Shown here: positions 1-12,425 of the stretch, one piece after another | Layout: each line of letters begins with the position of its first letter | Numbering within the stretch: the stretch's first letter is position 1 | Assembly: GCF_004519545.1 (NCBI RefSeq) | Contig: NZ_SDKM01000020.1 | Span: 33,754 to 97,753 of the forward strand | DNA length: 64,000 nucleotides | Source: Nocardioides guangzhouensis | GTDB lineage: Bacteria; Actinomycetota; Actinomycetes; Propionibacteriales; Nocardioidaceae | Direction of reading: 5' to 3' | Made by a program: the position numbers and the translations under genes | Notes under the pieces: model-generated | The model's database searches: none | The model's input: the letters and a program-made list of their open reading frames with translations, nothing else | What the model was told of the DNA's origin: nothing

Positions 1-1
1 C

Positions 2-85
2 CGCGACGGGCGGTACGACGAGGAGGAGGACACATCGACGAACGAGCCCGACAACGGCTCGTCGGATGGCAAGGTGGAGGCGTGA
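2..85 (+). CDS. C-terminal tail of an upstream gene, possibly lgt (partial)
   Basis: An open frame enters from the left edge and gives an acidic, unstructured tail (about 27 residues ending DGKVEA) before a TGA at 83-85. The stop overlaps the GTG start of the next gene in a GTGA junction, the usual sign of translational coupling. In Nocardioides-like genomes the gene just before gltB is often lgt (prolipoprotein diacylglyceryl transferase), whose actinobacterial forms carry acidic C-terminal tails, so lgt is the best guess. Too little is visible to prove the family. Confidence 0.45.
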   Translation, partial: RDGRYDEEEDTSTNEPDNGSSDGKVEA

Positions 86-1077
86 ACCGTCTCGGGAAGA
101 CCAGGACCGCCCGCCTCGCCGCGGTCGGCGTCGCCTGTGCTCTGGCGCTGACCTCCTGCAGCAGCGGGTCGGGTGACAGCCGGGGCGACGACCGGGCCAC
201 CGCCCGCCAGGCCTCGGCGGAGACCACCACGACGTCGTCGCCGACCACCTCGACCTCCAGCAGCACGACCACCGCAGCGTCCGGCGTGCGGATCGTCGCG
301 GTCGGCGACATCGCCTGCGCCGACGGCGACCGCACCACCTCGACCAGCTGCCGGCAGGCCGACACCGCCCGGCTCACCCGCAGCCTCGACCCGGCGTACG
401 TCCTCGCGCTCGGGGACCTGCAGTACCAGAACGGCACGCTCGCGCAGTTCCGCTCGTCGTACGACGCGTCGTGGGGGAGCCTGAAGCCGATCACGAGGCC
501 GCTGCCCGGCAACCACGAGTACTACACCCGCGGAGCCAGCGGCTACTACCGCTACTTCGACCGCAGCGCCCCCGGCTACTACGCCTGGAACGCCGGCCGC
601 TGGCGGATCTACAACCTCAACTCCAACTGCGACAAGATCGACTGCGCTGCCGAGAACGCCTGGTTCCGTCGTGACCTCGACCGCAACCCGCGCAGGTGCA
701 CGATCGTCGCCATGCACCACCCCCGCTTCTCCTCCGGCCGCGAGCACGGCAACAACCCGAGCGTCGGCCGGTTCTGGAAGGTGGCCTACAACCACCGCGT
801 CGACATCGCGCTCGCCGGCCACGACCACGACTACGAGCGGTTCGTCAGGCTCAGCCCCGGCGCCGACGCCCAGCCGCGCCGCGGCATCCAGTCGTTCGTG
901 TCGGGCGCGGGCGGCAAGTCGCTCTACCACCTCGGCACCCGCAAGCGGGGCTCGGCGGTCTTCAAGGCCAGCGTCCCCGGGGTGCTCGTGCTCCAGCTGA
1001 AGCGCGGCTCCTACACGTGGAAGTTCCGCACGGTCGACGGCCGGACCCCCGACTCCGGCAGCCGCGACTGCCTCTGA
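82..1077 (+). CDS. Secreted metallophosphoesterase lipoprotein
   Basis: A 331-residue calcineurin-like metallophosphoesterase anchored outside the cell. Residues 1-26 form a lipoprotein signal peptide ending in the lipobox LTSC (Cys26), followed by a Ser/Thr-rich linker (about 46-66). The metal-binding motifs of the family appear in order: GD with Asp76, GDLQ with Asp112, GNHE at 143-146, the HH pair at 212-213 and GHDHD at 246-250. It should hydrolyse phosphoesters at the outer membrane face; the substrate is unknown. The GTG start overlaps the stop of the preceding frame, so the two are probably cotranscribed. If the preceding gene is lgt, which lipidates such proteins, the pairing is neat but may be coincidence. 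Confidence 0.85.
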   Translation: MNRLGKTRTARLAAVGVACALALTSCSSGSGDSRGDDRATARQASAETTTTSSPTTSTSSSTTTAASGVRIVAVGDIACADGDRTTSTSCRQADTARLTRSLDPAYVLALGDLQYQNGTLAQFRSSYDASWGSLKPITRPLPGNHEYYTRGASGYYRYFDRSAPGYYAWNAGRWRIYNLNSNCDKIDCAAENAWFRRDLDRNPRRCTIVAMHHPRFSSGREHGNNPSVGRFWKVAYNHRVDIALAGHDHDYERFVRLSPGADAQPRRGIQSFVSGAGGKSLYHLGTRKRGSAVFKASVPGVLVLQLKRGSYTWKFRTVDGRTPDSGSRDCL

Positions 1078-1140
1078 GGGGACCTCCTCGCGGGCCGTTC
1101 ACCCCTCGGTCAGCCCGGTGCCGGGCCGGAACCGTGGTGC

Positions 1141-1146
1141 TAGGGT
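1141..1146 (+). promoter_or_regulatory. Putative -10 box for gltB
   Basis: TAGGGT matches the -10 hexamer used elsewhere in this window. No convincing -35 lies 16-19 bases upstream. Unlike the leaderless promoters here it would leave a leader of roughly 105 bases before gltB; that leader holds a small CCCGG-TTT-CCGGG hairpin but nothing I recognise as a riboswitch. Confidence 0.4.
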
Positions 1147-1259
1147 GAGGCCTCCGCGCGGGCCAACGTCGTCCCCTGCACAAGACACGCATCGACAGCT
1201 TCTGCCAGTTCGCCGTGCCCGGTTTCCGGGACGGCGCAGACGACGACGGGAGAATGCCC

Positions 1260-5876
<4,617 letters not shown>

Positions 5877-5950
5877 TCGCGTCGCCCTGACGGCGAACGG
5901 CGGCGCCGTCGCTGACCGCATCCCCGGCACCCACGTGGAAGGAGCCAGCA

Positions 5951-7408
5951 ATGGCTGATCCCAAGGGCTTTCTGAAGGACGGCCGCGAGGTTGCCGTACG
6001 GCGCCCGGTCGACGAGCGGGTCAAGGACTGGAACGAGGTCTACCCCGACGGCATCGGGCGGGCGCTGCTGCCGATCATCAGCAAGCAGGCCGGCCGCTGC
6101 ATGGACTGCGGCATCCCGTTCTGCCACCAGGGCTGCCCGCTGGGCAACATCATCCCGGAGTGGAACGACCTGGTCTGGCGCGACGACTGGGACGGCGCGA
6201 TCGAGCGGCTGCACGCGACCAACAACTTCCCGGAGTTCACCGGTCGGCTGTGTCCGGCACCCTGCGAGACCGCGTGCGTGCTCGGCATCAACCAGGACCC
6301 GGTGACCATCAAGAACGTCGAGGTCTCGATCATCGACCGGGCCTGGGAGTCGGGCGCGGTGCGGCCGCAGCCGCCGGAGTGGCTCTCGGGCCGCACCGTC
6401 GCCGTGGTCGGCTCCGGCCCGGCCGGGCTCGCGGCGGCCCAGCAGCTGACCCGCGCCGGCCACACGGTCGCGGTCTACGAGCGGTCGGACAAGATCGGCG
6501 GGCTGATGCGCTACGGCATCCCCGAGTTCAAGATGGAGAAGCGCCACCTCGACCGGCGCCTGGACCAGATGCGGCGCGAGGGCACGGTCTTCCGGGCCGG
6601 CGTCGACGTGGGCGGGGAGCTGACCGGCACCCAGCTGCGCGAGCGGTACGACGCGGTGGTCATCGCCATCGGCGCCACGCTGCCGCGCGACCTGCCGGTC
6701 CCCGGGCGCGAGCTCGGCGGCATCCACCAGGCGATGGACTACCTGCCTCAGTCCAACCGGGTCTCGCTGGGGGAGACCGTCGACGACCAGATCACCGCGG
6801 CCGGCAAGGACGTCGTGATCATCGGCGGCGGCGACACCGGCGCCGACTGCCTCGGCACCGCCATCCGGCAGGGTGCGGCGTCGATCACGCAGCTCGAGAT
6901 CATGCCCCAGCCGGGCGAGGACCGGCCCGCCGGCCAGCCGTGGCCGACGTACCCGATGCTGTTCCGGGTCTCCTCGGCGCACGAGGAGGGCGGCGAGCGG
7001 GTGTACGCCGTCAGCACCACCGAGTTCCTCGGCGACGAAGACGGCAACGTCCGGGCGCTGCGGCTGGTCGAGGTGGACGCCGGGTTCCAGCCGGTCGAGG
7101 GCACCGAGCGCGAGATCCCGGCCGGGCTGGTGCTGTTCGCGATGGGCTTCACCGGCCCGCAGCAGACCGGCCTGGTCGAGCAGCTCGGCGTGGAGCTCGA
7201 CGAGCGCGGGAACGTGAAGCGGGACACGACGTACGCCTCGTCGGTCGACGGCGTGTTCGTTGCCGGCGACGCGGGTCGCGGGCAGTCGCTGATCGTGTGG
7301 GCGATCGCCGAGGGCCGGGCCGCGGCGGCTGCGGTGGACGAGTACCTCACCGGCTCGACCGCGCTGCCGGCGCCGATCCCGCCGACCGCCCGGCCGCTGG
7401 TGGTCTGA
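5951..7408 (+). CDS. gltD: Glutamate synthase small (beta) subunit
   Basis: A 485-residue NADPH-dependent flavoprotein that feeds electrons to GltB. The N-terminal part holds the two cysteine clusters for 4Fe-4S centres (CMDCGIPFCHQGCP and CPAPCETAC). A dinucleotide fold with GSGPAGLAAA follows for FAD, then GGGDTGADC for NADPH, and a C-terminal FAD contact region (VFVAGDAGRGQS). The ATG is preceded by GGAAGGAG at a good distance. It is the last gene of the gltBD operon and is followed by a strong hairpin. Confidence 0.97.
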   Translation: MADPKGFLKDGREVAVRRPVDERVKDWNEVYPDGIGRALLPIISKQAGRCMDCGIPFCHQGCPLGNIIPEWNDLVWRDDWDGAIERLHATNNFPEFTGRLCPAPCETACVLGINQDPVTIKNVEVSIIDRAWESGAVRPQPPEWLSGRTVAVVGSGPAGLAAAQQLTRAGHTVAVYERSDKIGGLMRYGIPEFKMEKRHLDRRLDQMRREGTVFRAGVDVGGELTGTQLRERYDAVVIAIGATLPRDLPVPGRELGGIHQAMDYLPQSNRVSLGETVDDQITAAGKDVVIIGGGDTGADCLGTAIRQGAASITQLEIMPQPGEDRPAGQPWPTYPMLFRVSSAHEEGGERVYAVSTTEFLGDEDGNVRALRLVEVDAGFQPVEGTEREIPAGLVLFAMGFTGPQQTGLVEQLGVELDERGNVKRDTTYASSVDGVFVAGDAGRGQSLIVWAIAEGRAAAAAVDEYLTGSTALPAPIPPTARPLVV

Positions 7409-7452
7409 CCCAACTCGGCCGGGTCCGACCCCGCCGCCTGACCGGTTCGTCC

Positions 7453-7483
7453 GGCGCCCCGGTCCGGTCCGGACCGGGGCGCC
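7453..7483 (+). terminator. Hairpin terminator after gltBD
   Basis: A perfect 13-bp stem (GGCGCCCCGGTCC with its complement) around a five-base loop lies 45 bases after the gltD stop. There is no T-run, which is common for actinobacterial hairpins. Confidence 0.75.
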
Positions 7484-7517
7484 GTCTCACGGTGCGTCCG
7501 AATTCACGCGCACGTCG

Positions 7518-7545
7518 TTGAGCGCTGGCTCCGGACGGCTAGGGT
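7518..7545 (+). promoter_or_regulatory. Leaderless promoter of pyk
   Basis: TTGAGC at 7518-7523 and TAGGGT at 7540-7545 are separated by 16 bases. Only six bases lie between the -10 and the GTG start, so transcription should begin at or beside the start codon. No ribosome site is present, in agreement. Confidence 0.7.
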
Positions 7546-7551
7546 CGAGGG

Positions 7552-9003
7552 GTGCGTAGAGCAAAGATCGTCTGCACCCTCGGTCCTGCGACCTCCTCCC
7601 CGGAGCAGATCAAGGCTCTGGTCGAAGCGGGCATGGATGTCGCCCGGCTGAACATGAGCCACGGCAGCCACGAGCAGCACCGGAAGGCCTACCAGCTGGT
7701 CCGCAAGGCTGCGGACAACACCGGCCACGGCGTCGGCATCTTCGCCGACCTCCAGGGCCCCAAGATCCGGCTGGGCGAGTTCGCCGACGGCTCTGCCGTC
7801 CTCGAGCGCGGCCAGGAGTGGACCATCACCACCCGGGACGTGCCGGGTGACGCCAAGGTCTGCTCCACGACGTACGACGGCCTGCCGGGCGACGTCTCGC
7901 CCGGCGACCCGGTGCTGCTCGACGACGGCCGCGTGCGCCTGAAGGTCCTCGCTGTCGAGGGCGAGGACGTCCGCACCGAGGTGGTGGTGGCCGGCAAGGT
8001 CAGCGACCACAAGGGCATCAACCTGCCCGGCGTCGCGGTGTCCGTGCCGGCGCTGTCGGAGAAGGACGTCGAGGACCTCCGGTTCGCGCTCAGCCTCAGC
8101 GTCGACTTCGTGGCACTGTCCTTCGTCCGGTCGGCGAAGGACGTCGACGACGTGCGCGCCGTGATGGACGAGGTCGGCGTGCACGTGCCGGTGATCGCGA
8201 AGATCGAGAAGCCGCAGGCGATCGAGAACCTCGACGAGATCGTCAAGGCGTTCGACGGGCTGATGGTGGCCCGCGGCGACCTGGGTGTCGAGTGTCCGCT
8301 CCAGGACGTGCCGTTCCTCCAGAAGCGCGTGATCGACAAGGCCCGCCGCAACGCCAAGCCGGTGATCGTGGCGACCCAGATGCTGGAGTCGATGATCTCC
8401 GCGCCGGCACCCACCCGGGCCGAGGTCACCGACGTCTCCCACGCGGTGCTCGACGGCGCCGACGCCGTGATGCTGTCCGGCGAGACCAGCGTGGGGGAGT
8501 ACCCCATCCGCACCGTCGAGACGATGGCCAGCATCCTCGCCGCCACCGAGGAGCACGGCCTGCAGGGCCTCACCGCGATCGACTGGCAGCCGCGGACCAA
8601 GGGTGGCGTGATCGCCAAGGCCGCCGCGGAGGTCGCCGAGCGGGTCGGCGCGAAGTACCTCGTCGCGTTCACCCAGTCCGGCGACTCCGCCCGCCGGCTC
8701 GCGCGCTACCGCGGGGAGATCCCGATCCTGGCGTTCACCCCGGAGGCCCGGGTCCGCTCGCAGCTGTCGATGACCTGGGGCGTCGAGACGTTCAAGACCG
8801 CGCCGGTCGAGCACACCGACGAGATGGTGCGCCAGGTCGACGAGCAGCTGCTCAGGATCGGCCGGGTCAAGGAGGGCGACCTCGTGGTCATCATCGCCGG
8901 CTCGCCGCCCGGCATCCCCGGCTCCACCAACGCGCTGCGCATCCACAAGATGGCCGACGCGATCAACGAGGCCGCGCCGGCGTACCGGCGGGGTCACCGC
9001 TAG
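7552..9003 (+). CDS. pyk: Pyruvate kinase
   Basis: A 483-residue pyruvate kinase: phosphoenolpyruvate plus ADP to pyruvate plus ATP, the last step of glycolysis. The N-terminal barrel strand MRRAKIVCTLGPAT, the substrate loop LNMSHG, and the active-site signature around AKIEKPQAIENLDEI with the following MVARGDLGVE are all present. Length and end match the family. The GTG start is fixed by the leaderless promoter. The last 41 bases overlap, on the other strand, the 3' end of the endonuclease gene. Confidence 0.97.
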   Translation: MRRAKIVCTLGPATSSPEQIKALVEAGMDVARLNMSHGSHEQHRKAYQLVRKAADNTGHGVGIFADLQGPKIRLGEFADGSAVLERGQEWTITTRDVPGDAKVCSTTYDGLPGDVSPGDPVLLDDGRVRLKVLAVEGEDVRTEVVVAGKVSDHKGINLPGVAVSVPALSEKDVEDLRFALSLSVDFVALSFVRSAKDVDDVRAVMDEVGVHVPVIAKIEKPQAIENLDEIVKAFDGLMVARGDLGVECPLQDVPFLQKRVIDKARRNAKPVIVATQMLESMISAPAPTRAEVTDVSHAVLDGADAVMLSGETSVGEYPIRTVETMASILAATEEHGLQGLTAIDWQPRTKGGVIAKAAAEVAERVGAKYLVAFTQSGDSARRLARYRGEIPILAFTPEARVRSQLSMTWGVETFKTAPVEHTDEMVRQVDEQLLRIGRVKEGDLVVIIAGSPPGIPGSTNALRIHKMADAINEAAPAYRRGHR

Positions 9004-9814
9004 GGGCGTCTCGCACCGACTTGAGAGACGCGCCCTGGTCCTTGAGTCCGATCAACGCATCGAGTCGGGCGACGCCGGAGCGGGTCGACACCGAGATGGT
9101 CTTGTGGTTGGACTGTCGCCACGGCACGTCGACGAGGTCCAGGGCCCAGCAGCAGAGCTCGCGGATGTCGGCGGAGACGTTGGTGAACTGCCACCGGGGA
9201 TAGTCGTAGCGCTTCGGCTTCCCGGCCACGACGCGTTGCGTCCAGTTGGCCACCCGCGAGCCGTCGGAGTGGAAGAGCCCGCGCAGGAAGTCCGCAGGGT
9301 GCGCCTCGACGATCCGTGCCTGCCAATCCTCCAGCACGATCGGCCGCTCGTGCTTGCGGCCGGGGCCGTGCTGGGGAAACAGGCACGGCCAGTGCTTCCA
9401 CGACACGGTGATGGCGATGCATTGCCTCCCCATGAGCCGCGTGTGTGGGCGTCCACCCGGCTTCACAGTTCGCATCAGCTCAGCGACTTGCGCGTTGAGG
9501 CCGAGGTACGTCACGTCGTTGGAGACGTGCAGGTTGAAGACGCCTCGGCGTCCCCTGCTGATGTAGCCGTCGCCGAGGTACCACCCGAGGAGCTCGGCAT
9601 AGGCGACCGTGTCGAGCCATCCGTCCTCACCGCGGGCACGCGGCAGAGGTGTGCGACTGACCGCGGGGGAGTCCACGTCACTGTAGTCGCGCCGCCACCG
9701 GCGGATCGTCTTGACGGCGACGCCGTGCATCTCGGCGTTCCTCCGGTCAGGGATCCCCGCGTCGGATGCGCGCAGGGCGCTCTCGACGACCGACTGCGGG
9801 CGAACATGGGGCAT
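8963..9814 (-). CDS. Free-standing HTH/LAGLIDADG homing endonuclease-like protein
   Basis: A 283-residue protein with an N-terminal helix-turn-helix (about 8-45, with AEMHGVAVKTIRRWRRDY) and two LAGLIDADG-type motifs: ELLGWYLGDGYIS with Asp82 and FLRGLFHSDGSRV with Asp184. Both acidic residues needed for metal-dependent DNA cutting are kept, so it may be active. The frame stays open upstream through the tRNA-Leu gene, but those codons are tRNA sequence; the first sensible start is ATG 9814, although its ribosome site is weak. It is not inside an intron or intein. It sits between pyk and tRNA-Leu, its 3' end overlaps pyk, and its base composition looks less GC-rich than its neighbours, all of which suggest a mobile gene. 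Its target is unknown. Confidence 0.75.
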   Translation of the reverse strand: MPHVRPQSVVESALRASDAGIPDRRNAEMHGVAVKTIRRWRRDYSDVDSPAVSRTPLPRARGEDGWLDTVAYAELLGWYLGDGYISRGRRGVFNLHVSNDVTYLGLNAQVAELMRTVKPGGRPHTRLMGRQCIAITVSWKHWPCLFPQHGPGRKHERPIVLEDWQARIVEAHPADFLRGLFHSDGSRVANWTQRVVAGKPKRYDYPRWQFTNVSADIRELCCWALDLVDVPWRQSNHKTISVSTRSGVARLDALIGLKDQGASLKSVRDAPSGDPAGTPARPR

Positions 9815-9869
9815 GGACAAAGACTCGCCGGCGGTACCGACAACATCGTGCGAGAGAAAAGTCTGCGCG

Positions 9870-9952
9870 TGCCGGGTGTGGGATTCGAACCCACACGCCC
9901 TCTCGGACAGTGGTGTTTGAGACCACCGCGTCTGCCATTCCGCCAACCCGGC
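9870..9952 (-). tRNA. tRNA-Leu (anticodon CAA)
   Basis: The minus strand folds as a class II tRNA: acceptor stem GCCGGGT paired with ACCCGGC, D arm with AATGGCAGA, anticodon stem GTGGT/ACCAC around loop CTCAAAC (anticodon CAA, reading UUG), a long variable arm, and a T arm with GGTTCGAATCC. The CCA end is not encoded. Length is 83 bases. The gene looks intact. Confidence 0.95.
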
Positions 9953-10005
9953 CAGGGTGGTGAAACCGTACCGGACCATGCCGCGCCGTTCGGTCGCGGC
10001 AGCCC

Positions 10006-10034
10006 TTGAACAATGTCGAGTCAGTTTGTAGTGT
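10006..10034 (+). promoter_or_regulatory. Promoter for the small protein at 10069
   Basis: TTGAAC at 10006-10011 and TAGTGT at 10029-10034 are separated by 17 bases. The start codon is 34 bases further on, behind a ribosome site, so this transcript has a normal short leader. Confidence 0.6.
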
Positions 10035-10068
10035 TTGGTTCGGAGGACGTCAGGAACGGGAGGGCTTC

Positions 10069-10245
10069 ATGACACGAGCGGACCGACACGTACGCCGGGT
10101 GGCCGGCGCGGTGGTCCGGCGCTGGGGCGGCGCCGGTGCCGTCGCCAACGCCCGCGGAGCCAGCACCGACCTGTCGCGGCTGCGCGTGGAACGCGAGGAC
10201 GTGGAGAGCTTCCTCGCCGACCGCGCGGCGCGCCGTACCGCCTGA
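10069..10245 (+). CDS. Small basic hypothetical protein (58 aa)
   Basis: A 58-residue protein rich in Arg and Ala, with no membrane segment and no family that I recognise. A longer frame begins at 10006, but ATG 10069 is preceded by GGGAGG at six bases and by a good promoter, so the shorter form is preferred. Residues 32-55 look helical and charged (LSRLRVEREDVESFLADRAARR). It lies just before the ANTAR regulator, which has its own promoter. Confidence 0.6.
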   Translation: MTRADRHVRRVAGAVVRRWGGAGAVANARGASTDLSRLRVEREDVESFLADRAARRTA

Positions 10246-10273
10246 GGGGCACCCGCAGGGAGGTCCGCCCGGG

Positions 10274-10304
10274 TTGCGGCGCGGGTGCGCCGCCACCCTA
10301 GGCT
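10274..10304 (+). promoter_or_regulatory. Leaderless promoter of the ANTAR regulator
   Basis: TAGGCT at 10299-10304 ends six bases before GTG 10311. TTGCGG at 10274 is a possible -35 at a long 19-base spacing. Confidence 0.55.
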
Positions 10305-10310
10305 GGCCCC

Positions 10311-10913
10311 GTGACCGCCGAAGCCAGTCCCGCCCGCCGCGTCGTCATCGCCGAGGACGAGGCGCTGATCCGGATGGACCTCGCCGAGATGCTCGCCGAG
10401 GAGGGCTACGAGGTGGTCGGGCAGGCCGCCGACGGCGAGCAGGCGATCACGCTGGCCGAGCAGCTCACCCCGGACCTGGTCATCCTCGACGTGAAGATGC
10501 CGAAGCTCGACGGCATCTCCGCGGCCCAGCGGATCGCCGAGCAGCGGATCGCGCCGGTGGTCATGCTGACCGCGTTCTCGCAGCGCGACCTCGTCGAGCG
10601 GGCGCGCGACGCCGGCGCCATGGCCTACCTCGTCAAGCCGTTCTCCCGCAGCGACCTGGTGCCCGCGATCGAGATGGCGGTGAGCCGGTTCACCGAGCTG
10701 ACGCTGCTCGAGCGGGAGGTCGCCGACCTCACCGACCGCCTCGAGACCCGCAAGGCCGTGGACCGGGCCAAGGGCGTGCTCCAGAAGGACCTCGGGCTGA
10801 CCGAGCCGGACGCCTTCCGGTGGATCCAGAAGACCGCCATGGACCTGCGACTCTCCATGCGCCAGGTGGCGGACGGAGTCATCGAGCACGGACCCGGTGG
10901 CGCCGCCGGCTGA
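10311..10913 (+). CDS. ANTAR-domain response regulator (PdtaR type)
   Basis: A 200-residue regulator with a receiver domain (about 9-125; phosphoacceptor Asp60 in LVILDVKMP, conserved Lys109 in YLVKPF) and a C-terminal ANTAR RNA-binding domain (about 130-190, ending in the typical RLSMRQVADGVIE). Proteins of this kind bind paired RNA hexaloop hairpins and prevent termination when phosphorylated. The closest well-known homolog is mycobacterial PdtaR, paired with the kinase PdtaS; no histidine kinase is visible here, so the partner is elsewhere. The GTG start fits its leaderless promoter. Confidence 0.92.
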   Translation: MTAEASPARRVVIAEDEALIRMDLAEMLAEEGYEVVGQAADGEQAITLAEQLTPDLVILDVKMPKLDGISAAQRIAEQRIAPVVMLTAFSQRDLVERARDAGAMAYLVKPFSRSDLVPAIEMAVSRFTELTLLEREVADLTDRLETRKAVDRAKGVLQKDLGLTEPDAFRWIQKTAMDLRLSMRQVADGVIEHGPGGAAG

Positions 10914-10962
10914 CCCGCTCCGGGCAGCCTCCATCCACGGTCGGAAACGGCAAGGTCACAAG

Positions 10963-10968
10963 TTGACA
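10963..10968 (+). promoter_or_regulatory. Consensus -35 box upstream of the amino acid binding protein
   Basis: TTGACA is a perfect -35 hexamer in the 158-base gap before the gene at 11072. The best -10 at 16 bases is only CAGCGT, so the promoter is tentative. Confidence 0.35.
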
Positions 10969-11071
10969 ACGAGCCGGTGCCCCTCAGCGTCTTCCCAGCG
11001 TTTGGCGCTAACTTCGTCCCATTCGGCGGCAGTTGGTGTCGCCGGACACTGATTGATGAACCGGAGGCTTC

Positions 11072-12337
11072 ATGAAGCGCCCCACCACCATTGCACGTCT
11101 CGGTGCCATCGCTCTCGTCGGTGCCCTGGCTCTCGCAGGCTGCGGCTCGGACGACGACGGCGGCGACAGCGGCGACAGCGGCAGCAAGACCGCGGCGAAG
11201 GGTGACGGAACCCTGACCATCGGCACCCTGCTCCCGCAGACCGGTGACCTGGCCTACCTCGGCCCGCCGGAGTTCGCGGGTGTCGACCTGGCCGTCCAGG
11301 AGATCAACGACGCCGGCGGCGTGCTGGGCAAGCCCCTCGCGCAGGTGAAGGCGGACTCCGGTGACGGTACCCCCGACATCGCGGGCGCGTCGGTCGACAA
11401 GCTGCTCAACGGCAACGCCGACGTGGTCGTCGGTGCGGCTGCGTCCAGCGTCTCGCTGTCCGTGATCGACAAGATCACCGGCGCGGGCAAGGTGGAGTTC
11501 TCCCCGGCGAACACCGCCGCGGCGTTCGACACCTACGACGACAAGGGCCTCTACTTCCGCACCTCGCCGTCCGACCGCCTCCAGGGCCAGGTCATCGGCA
11601 ACATGGCGGTCGAGGACGGCCACACCAATGTCGCGGTCATGGCCCGCCAGGACGCGTACGGCCAGGGCCTCGCCGAGCAGGTCGTCGAGACCCTCAAGGA
11701 GAAGGGCGCCACGGTCACCGCGGACGTCCTCTACAACGCCGACGCGGAGAACTTCACCGCCGAGGTCAACAAGGTCGCGGCCTCCAAGCCCGACGCCGTC
11801 GTGCTCGTCGCCTTCGAGGAGACCACGAAGATCATCCCGCAGTTCGTCTCCAAGGGCATCGGCCCGAAGGACGTCCAGCTCTACTTCGTGGACGGCAACA
11901 TGGCCGACTACTCCGACACCCTGAAGCAGGTCGACCTGACCGGCGTCAAGGGCACCTTCCCGGCGCCGGCCGAGGTGGACACGTCGTTCAACGACAAGCT
12001 CCTGTCCGTCAACCCCAAGCTGAAGGACTTCACCTACGGTCCGCAGTCCTACGACGCGGTGATGCTGATCGCCCTGGCGGCCGAGGCGGCCAAGGACGAC
12101 GACGGCACCGCGCTGGCCAAGGAGATCGTCAACGTCTCCAAGGACGGCACGGAGTGCAAGGGATTCGAGGAGTGCAAGAAGCTGCTCGACGACGGTGAGG
12201 ACATCGACTACACCGGTGTCTCCGGCCCGTGCGACATGAACGACACGGGTAGCCCGAACAAGGCCACCATCGGCATCCAGGAGTACAAGGGCAACAAGTA
12301 CAGCCAGATCGACAGCGTCTCCGGCGTTCTCGACTGA
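11072..12337 (+). CDS. Branched-chain amino acid ABC transporter binding lipoprotein
   Basis: A 421-residue periplasmic-type binding protein (LivK/Leu-Ile-Val family) tethered by lipid. The signal peptide ends in the lipobox LAGC (Cys near 23), followed by an acidic Gly/Ser/Asp linker. The fold starts at LTIGTLLPQTGDLAYLGPPEFAGVDLAVQ, as in the family. A GGAGG site lies six bases before ATG 11072. The cognate membrane components are the minus-strand genes between 13282 and 17432, so the system is split into two converging units around a hydrolase gene. Substrate is inferred from family only. Confidence 0.9.
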   Translation: MKRPTTIARLGAIALVGALALAGCGSDDDGGDSGDSGSKTAAKGDGTLTIGTLLPQTGDLAYLGPPEFAGVDLAVQEINDAGGVLGKPLAQVKADSGDGTPDIAGASVDKLLNGNADVVVGAAASSVSLSVIDKITGAGKVEFSPANTAAAFDTYDDKGLYFRTSPSDRLQGQVIGNMAVEDGHTNVAVMARQDAYGQGLAEQVVETLKEKGATVTADVLYNADAENFTAEVNKVAASKPDAVVLVAFEETTKIIPQFVSKGIGPKDVQLYFVDGNMADYSDTLKQVDLTGVKGTFPAPAEVDTSFNDKLLSVNPKLKDFTYGPQSYDAVMLIALAAEAAKDDDGTALAKEIVNVSKDGTECKGFEECKKLLDDGEDIDYTGVSGPCDMNDTGSPNKATIGIQEYKGNKYSQIDSVSGVLD

Positions 12338-12361
12338 CCTTGTAGCCCAGCAGGCAACACA

Positions 12362-12399
12362 CACAGGGCCCCGACTGCTTCGCCGGTCGGGGCCCTGTG
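12362..12399 (+). terminator. Hairpin terminator after the binding protein
   Basis: A perfect 14-bp stem (CACAGGGCCCCGAC with its complement) around a ten-base loop lies just after the stop at 12337. It can serve both directions, since the next gene converges on it. Confidence 0.75.
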
Positions 12400-12425
12400 C
12401 GTTCGCGCTCCGGTGCGAGACGCGG

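Noticed and set aside
9815..9979. N-terminal extension of the endonuclease through the tRNA-Leu gene
   Set aside because: The codons are the tRNA sequence itself; the homologous part starts at ATG 9814.
10006..10068. ATG 10006 as the start of the small basic protein
   Set aside because: This start lies within the -35 element of the promoter, and a proper ribosome site serves ATG 10069.
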